15,808 nt of DNA from an uncultured Oscillospiraceae bacterium (GTDB taxonomy: Bacteria > Bacillota > Clostridia > Oscillospirales > Oscillospiraceae): the NCBI GenBank assembly GCA_947627085.1, contig CANQUO010000025.1, positions 1 through 15,808 of the forward strand. Reading direction: 5' to 3'. The notes below the pieces were generated by a model. That model was not told the origin of the DNA. It did not search any database and was given only the letters and a program-made list of their open reading frames with translations. Positions 12,541 through 15,808 of this stretch are shown here, in pieces. Within the stretch, counting starts at the first letter, position 1. Each line of letters starts with the position of its first letter. Position numbers and translations under genes: made by a program.

Positions 12541-13471
12541 ACTTTTATCCGCTGAAATATATCGGTGTCGGCACAGCCTCCTGTTTTGGCTGACGCTTTT
12601 GGCTTCTCTCCTTTCGGGCGTATTTTATGGCATTGTCTCTATGGGCGGCTACTTTGAGGATATATTCGTTGTGCCGTTGTTTGTTATTTCAGCCGCTTTT
12701 ATTTCTCTGAATACGGGAAGAGAGTACATGGATAACACCATTCGCAACAAGATAATTAAAGGGGCGCCGAAAACCACGATCATGCTCTCCAAGCTGGTTT
12801 TAGGTGTTGGAATCGGTGTTCTTTCCTGCGCCGCTTTTTTGGCCCCATGTGCGATCATTCTGTCCTTCGACGTCCTCTCTAAAATACCGGCACCTGTGCT
12901 TTTCTGGGCGTTGACCGGCTTTGTTTTGCTCTCCGTTGTCTGGGCTGTGCTGTTTACGGTCATCAGTATGCTGATCTCGGCAAAGGGCGTTGGCAGTATT
13001 ATTAACTTTGCTTTAATATTTGCTATCTTACTCCTTTCCTATCAGCTGGAATCCATCCTCAGACAGCCGGAATTTATTACCACAACTGAAGGTTCCATTA
13101 TACAGATGACCCCGGAGGAGGTCAAGCAGATTCAAGAGGGAACATATACGGGAAGCTATTCCACTGCGATTGACGATAACGGCCAGGTAACTTATTATAA
13201 ATCCGTTATCACCAATACGGAACAAAAGCCTAATCCGAAATATGTAAAGGGCCCGATCCGCAGCATCCTGACGCACCTGGACTCTATGCTCCCCAACGGC
13301 CAGATGAATGAATATGTTTCATGTCTGTATCAGCATGCGGTCGTCGCGCCGGAAGCTGAGCCGTTCGACAAATACCCCCGCTTGAAAACATTTCCGCTGT
13401 ATTCCTGCCTTGACATTCTCCTCCTGTCAGGCATTGGCCTGATACTATTCCGCAAAAAAGAAATTCGATAA
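12533..13471 (+). CDS. ABC-2 type permease of the peptide-resistance transporter
   Basis: The 312-residue protein has about six membrane segments: near 16-34, 42-60, 88-112, 122-148, 154-172 and a last one near 291-306 followed by RKKEIR. Between the fifth and the last lies a hydrophilic loop of about 115 residues (TTTEGSIIQMTPEEVKQIQ onward) that should face outside and may meet the peptide. The conserved cytoplasmic motif GREYMDNTIRNKIIKG (about 62-77) marks ABC-2 permeases of the LanE/LanG/BcrB type. The ATG at 12533 is chosen over a GTG 9 bases upstream because GGGAGG stands 8 bases before it. LanFEG systems have two permeases; here one gene is present, so it may act as a homodimer. Confidence 0.9.
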   Translation: MRKLLSAEIYRCRHSLLFWLTLLASLLSGVFYGIVSMGGYFEDIFVVPLFVISAAFISLNTGREYMDNTIRNKIIKGAPKTTIMLSKLVLGVGIGVLSCAAFLAPCAIILSFDVLSKIPAPVLFWALTGFVLLSVVWAVLFTVISMLISAKGVGSIINFALIFAILLLSYQLESILRQPEFITTTEGSIIQMTPEEVKQIQEGTYTGSYSTAIDDNGQVTYYKSVITNTEQKPNPKYVKGPIRSILTHLDSMLPNGQMNEYVSCLYQHAVVAPEAEPFDKYPRLKTFPLYSCLDILLLSGIGLILFRKKEIR

Positions 13472-13480
13472 GGAGTTTTC

Positions 13481-14377
13481 ATGGAACATTTGCTGCTGTT
13501 CATCATCGGAATATCGTTTCTCATCATCTTTGTCCTTCTTACAAAGATTTATTTCCTACGCCGTTCCGCGCGTGAGATCGCAGAAGCGTTCCGTGACAGA
13601 TTGGCAGAAAATACTAACACTCTTATCGACATTTCCTCCCGCGACCGGTATATGCGTAGTCTTGCGAACAGCGTGAATACTGAGCTCCGGACCCTCCGGG
13701 ACAAGAGGCGACGGTATGAACAGGGGGATATGGAGCTTAAGGCCGCGGTCACGAATATTTCCCACGACCTGCGCACGCCCCTGACGGCCATCTGCGGGTA
13801 TTTGGACCTGCTTGAGGCGGAAGAGGACGCGCGGAAAGCGGAGGGCTATATACGTGTTATCCGAAACAGGGCGGAGCTTATGACACAGCTGACGGAGGAG
13901 CTTTTCCGGTATTCGATCATCGTTTCCGATGAAAAAAGCGCAACGCGGGAGACAGTAAATGTGGGCGGAGTATTAGAGGAGTGCGTGGCTTCGTTTTATA
14001 CCGATTTGAAGGCGCGAAATATCGAGCCGAATATACAAATTCCAGAAAAAAAGGTAGTAAGGACTCTGGACCGCTCCGCTTTGGTCCGGGTGTTTTCCAA
14101 TCTTTTAAATAACGCGATAAAATACAGCGACGGCGATCTGGACATCACGTTAACGGAAAATGGCGCCGTTATTTTCACGAATACCGCGTCAAAATTAAAC
14201 GAGGTCCAGGTGGGGAGATTATTTGACCGCTTTTATACAGTCGAGCCCGCGCGAAAATCGACCGGCCTGGGCCTTACCATCGCCAGGACCCTTATCGAGC
14301 GTATGCACGGCACGATTTCAGCCCAATACAAGTCCCCACGCCTGACCATCACCGTCGAGCTGCCGGATGATAAGTGA
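13481..14377 (+). CDS. Sensor histidine kinase with one membrane segment
   Basis: The 298-residue kinase has one N-terminal membrane helix (about 4-26) and no outer sensor domain. A linker helix is followed by the dimerisation domain with the phospho-acceptor H95 in NISHDLRTPLTAICGYLDLL, then the ATPase domain with N-box NLLNNAIKYS (207-216), the FDRFY motif (248-252) and G2 box STGLGLTIA (260-268). The usual G1 box (DxGxG) is replaced by ENGAVIFTNTA (226-236), which I recall as common in kinases linked to peptide-antibiotic ABC transporters. The lack of a sensor domain suggests it reads the membrane or the transporter itself. AAGGAG stands about 7 bases before the ATG, 9 bases after the permease stop. 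Its partner is the regulator at the head of the cassette. Confidence 0.92.
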   Translation: MEHLLLFIIGISFLIIFVLLTKIYFLRRSAREIAEAFRDRLAENTNTLIDISSRDRYMRSLANSVNTELRTLRDKRRRYEQGDMELKAAVTNISHDLRTPLTAICGYLDLLEAEEDARKAEGYIRVIRNRAELMTQLTEELFRYSIIVSDEKSATRETVNVGGVLEECVASFYTDLKARNIEPNIQIPEKKVVRTLDRSALVRVFSNLLNNAIKYSDGDLDITLTENGAVIFTNTASKLNEVQVGRLFDRFYTVEPARKSTGLGLTIARTLIERMHGTISAQYKSPRLTITVELPDDK

Positions 14378-14475
14378 CCGGTGAAAGGGAGTGAATATTC
14401 ATAACGTTGTGTATAAAAATTTTCCCGCCAGCAAATTCACCGGAAAACGGGAAGTAGTGTTCCTCTATTTCCGTG

Positions 14476-15183
14476 CTATCTTAACTTTATCTCAATTCCA
14501 ACAAAGCAAGTATATGGTCTGATAATTGTATCAAAGTATTGTCTGTCACCGTTAGCAAACTTATTATCAACCGCAAGCCATTCGCTCCACGCTTTGTCAA
14601 AGCAATCCATTTCCCATGTTCTTACCGACTCAATTCTATCGCTGTTACCGATTAGCTCTTTCCAAACCTTTGGACTTTTGAACATATGGGAATCTTCACC
14701 AAGCCAATGGGAAAGAAGCCGGACAGCATGGCCTTCAAATTTATCTTTAATGCCCGGAACACCGATAAGGATAATCCCACCGTCTTTGATATATGGCATT
14801 ATTCTGTTTTCAAAAAAGCCTTTGCTTCCCGCAAAGTAATGATAAGAATCTACGCTGAACAGGGCATTGAATTGCTTTTCCTCAAAGTGAAGATCATTTG
14901 CATCTTCGCATACGGGAATTACCTGTTTGTCAATTCCCCACTTAATAAAACGATTCCTGTTCTCATCCGCGCTTATCCAGAGGTCATTTGCATAAACCTT
15001 TGCCCCGGTTTCTTTGGCGATCACAAGACTCGTCAGTCCCTTTCCACATCCTAAATCAAGAATCAAATCATTGGGAGAAAACTGCAAAGGGCATTGGCTG
15101 AACAGCTCTTCTAAAATTCTTACACTGTTTGGTCCCATCATGGTTTCTTCCGAAATATACTTCTGATAATTGCTGATATTCAA
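14476..15183 (-). CDS. Class I SAM-dependent methyltransferase
   Basis: The 235-residue enzyme has motif I ILDLGCGKG (41-49) for SAM, an acidic residue at the end of the second strand (VYAND, D67), CEDAND (92-97) and FSVDSYHYF (109-117) at the motif IV region. The C-terminal half has WEMDCFDKAWSEWLA. The substrate is unknown; it is a stand-alone small-molecule type methyltransferase. I chose a TTG start (15183-15181) because GGAGG stands 8 bases before it and the product then starts NISNYQKYISEETMMGPNS. Longer in-frame options are a TTG at 15216 and an ATG at 15267, the latter with a weak site. Its base composition is lower than most of the window (22 G+C in the 60 bases from 14521, against 39 in 3601-3660), which points to transfer. 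It converges on the kinase gene. Confidence 0.88.
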   Translation of the reverse strand: MNISNYQKYISEETMMGPNSVRILEELFSQCPLQFSPNDLILDLGCGKGLTSLVIAKETGAKVYANDLWISADENRNRFIKWGIDKQVIPVCEDANDLHFEEKQFNALFSVDSYHYFAGSKGFFENRIMPYIKDGGIILIGVPGIKDKFEGHAVRLLSHWLGEDSHMFKSPKVWKELIGNSDRIESVRTWEMDCFDKAWSEWLAVDNKFANGDRQYFDTIIRPYTCFVGIEIKLR

Positions 15184-15305
15184 GGGTCTTACCTCCGGCA
15201 AACAACGATTTGTCAAAAAATTTTCCTCCTCCGCCGAAGCGGACTTCTGAAAACGCCAAAAGCGCATATTGCTGTCCGCCTTGTCTTGCCTTCTGTCTGA
15301 TTCTT

Positions 15306-15335
15306 ATTTTAGCTCTTTTTTCATCCGAAACGCAA
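15306..15335 (-). promoter_or_regulatory. Probable promoter of the methyltransferase
   Basis: On the minus strand TTGCGT (15335-15330) and TAAAAT (15311-15306) are 18 bases apart. The leader of about 115 bases contains a CCGC-TTCG-GCGG hairpin with a UUCG-type tetraloop. Confidence 0.5.
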
Positions 15336-15385
15336 GCAGTTTTGCCATAAAATATATATTATTCATATCCTGCCAAATAAGGCGG

Positions 15386-15414
15386 TTGCAAATTGGGGAT
15401 TTATGTGATATGAT
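15386..15414 (+). promoter_or_regulatory. Sigma-A promoter of the small membrane protein
   Basis: TTGCAA (15386-15391) and TATGAT (15409-15414) are 17 bases apart, with a TG one base before the -10. It is divergent from the methyltransferase promoter. Confidence 0.7.
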
Positions 15415-15465
15415 ATAGGCGTAGAGGCTTTGGCAAACCGGCGGTTGAGAAGGAGATGTTTTATT

Positions 15466-15651
15466 ATGAAAAAATTATATCTTGCGGTGACGATACTCGA
15501 TTTTGTGGGAGGCATATGCTTTTTGCTGTGCTTTTTCCTTGAGAAGGCGGAGACCTTTGCCAGATACGAAAATCTCGTTTCCTCAATTTGCCTGCTCATA
15601 AGCGGGGCCTGCTTCTTACATATCTATCTCAGGAGCAGAAAAGAAAAGTAA
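15466..15651 (+). CDS. Small two-helix membrane protein of unknown function
   Basis: The 61-residue protein has two hydrophobic segments (about 4-25 and 38-55) joined by a short charged stretch EKAETFARYEN and ends in a basic tail RSRKEK, so both ends should be cytoplasmic. AAGGAG stands 10 bases before the ATG. A good promoter upstream and a terminator downstream make it a single-gene transcript, which supports its being real despite its size. I do not recognise the family. Small hairpin-like membrane proteins of this kind are often regulators of a larger membrane partner or type I toxins, but the charge pattern gives no firm hint. Confidence 0.75.
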   Translation: MKKLYLAVTILDFVGGICFLLCFFLEKAETFARYENLVSSICLLISGACFLHIYLRSRKEK

Positions 15652-15692
15652 AGGGCAAATGTAAGCCTATATTGATCTTCTATCAAAAATCT

Positions 15693-15720
15693 CCCCGCCG
15701 GAGGTCCCGGCGGGGGTTTT
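15693..15720 (+). terminator. Rho-independent terminator after the small membrane protein
   Basis: A perfect 9-bp GC stem (15693-15701 with 15707-15715, loop AGGTC) is followed by GTTTTG. Confidence 0.75.
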
Positions 15721-15730
15721 GTGTTCATAC

Positions 15731-15799
15731 TGATCTTCTTTAAAAAGTAGACATTTGAAAAATGTCTGCTTTTTATAGCGCGAAGCGCGTAGAAGATCA
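15731..15799. repeat. Hairpin flanked by inverted 9-bp motifs
   Basis: TGATCTTCT (15731-15739) returns as AGAAGATCA (15791-15799). Between them is a 15-bp stem with one G-T pair (15742-15756 with 15760-15774, loop GAA) ending in T-runs on both strands, then a small GCGCG-AA-GCGCG-like palindrome (15778-15789). A further copy of TGATCTTCT stands at 15673-15681. It could be a bidirectional terminator or a dispersed intergenic repeat. Confidence 0.5.
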
Positions 15800-15808
15800 T
15801 ATGAGACG

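Noticed and set aside
14378..14453. Hairpin or terminator between the kinase and the methyltransferase (CCGGTGAA 14378-14385 with TTCACCGG 14436-14443)
   Set aside because: The loop is 50 bases and no T-run follows; the arms may pair, but I cannot support a terminator here.

Overview
The window looks like chromosomal DNA of a GC-rich Clostridia-class Firmicute, probably a gut member of the Oscillospiraceae/Christensenellales kind. This is an inference. It rests on strong AGGAGG-type ribosome sites, sigma-A promoters, heavy use of ATA and AGG codons in a GC-rich background, gut-type protein families (zinc-ribbon membrane proteins, a lipoprotein cellulase, paired ABC exporters) and tcdA. No rRNA, tRNA, CRISPR array, transposase or phage gene was seen.

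Left part (1-3144). The start of a lipoprotein gene runs off the left edge on the minus strand. Behind it, also on the minus strand, is tcdA, with a consensus promoter lying almost on its first ATG. Divergent from tcdA is a tight three-gene operon: a soluble coiled-coil protein with three zinc ribbons, then two single-pass membrane proteins with related outer domains. Only the second membrane protein carries a zinc ribbon.

Middle (3145-6890). A 290-bp non-coding element made of back-to-back hairpins with inverted ends fills the gap after the zinc-ribbon operon. Next come a free methionine-R-sulfoxide reductase, lacking one of the three usual cysteines, and a Nudix hydrolase fused to a pyridoxamine-phosphate-oxidase-like FMN domain. 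Together they suggest a small oxidative-damage or metabolite-repair unit. A separate promoter then drives a 73-residue carrier-protein-like gene without the phosphopantetheine serine, and three bases later a lipoprotein GH5 cellulase with a C-terminal CBM2-like module. A strong terminator closes this unit.

Right-centre (6900-14377). Two overlapping genes encode a heterodimeric type IV ABC exporter with one degenerate and one canonical ATP site. A promoter with a perfect inverted repeat upstream precedes them, and a terminator follows. Then comes an antimicrobial-peptide sensing and export cassette: OmpR-type regulator, E-loop ABC ATPase of the LanF/BcrA type, ABC-2 permease, and a one-membrane-segment histidine kinase. 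Four direct repeats spaced 11-12 bp between the regulator and the ATPase look like the regulator's own binding site. The likely loop is that the kinase senses the peptide or the working transporter, the regulator binds the repeats, and ATPase, permease and kinase rise together. The ATPase has a different codon habit from the regulator, which hints that the cassette is mosaic.

Right end (14378-15808). An AT-rich SAM-dependent methyltransferase on the minus strand looks horizontally acquired. A two-helix small membrane protein with its own promoter and terminator follows. The window ends in a hairpin flanked by inverted 9-bp motifs that may be part of a dispersed repeat.

I see no single complete unknown system. 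The best leads are the hairpin-array element, the zinc-ribbon membrane operon, the serine-less carrier protein coupled to a cellulase, and the repeat operator of the peptide-resistance cassette.
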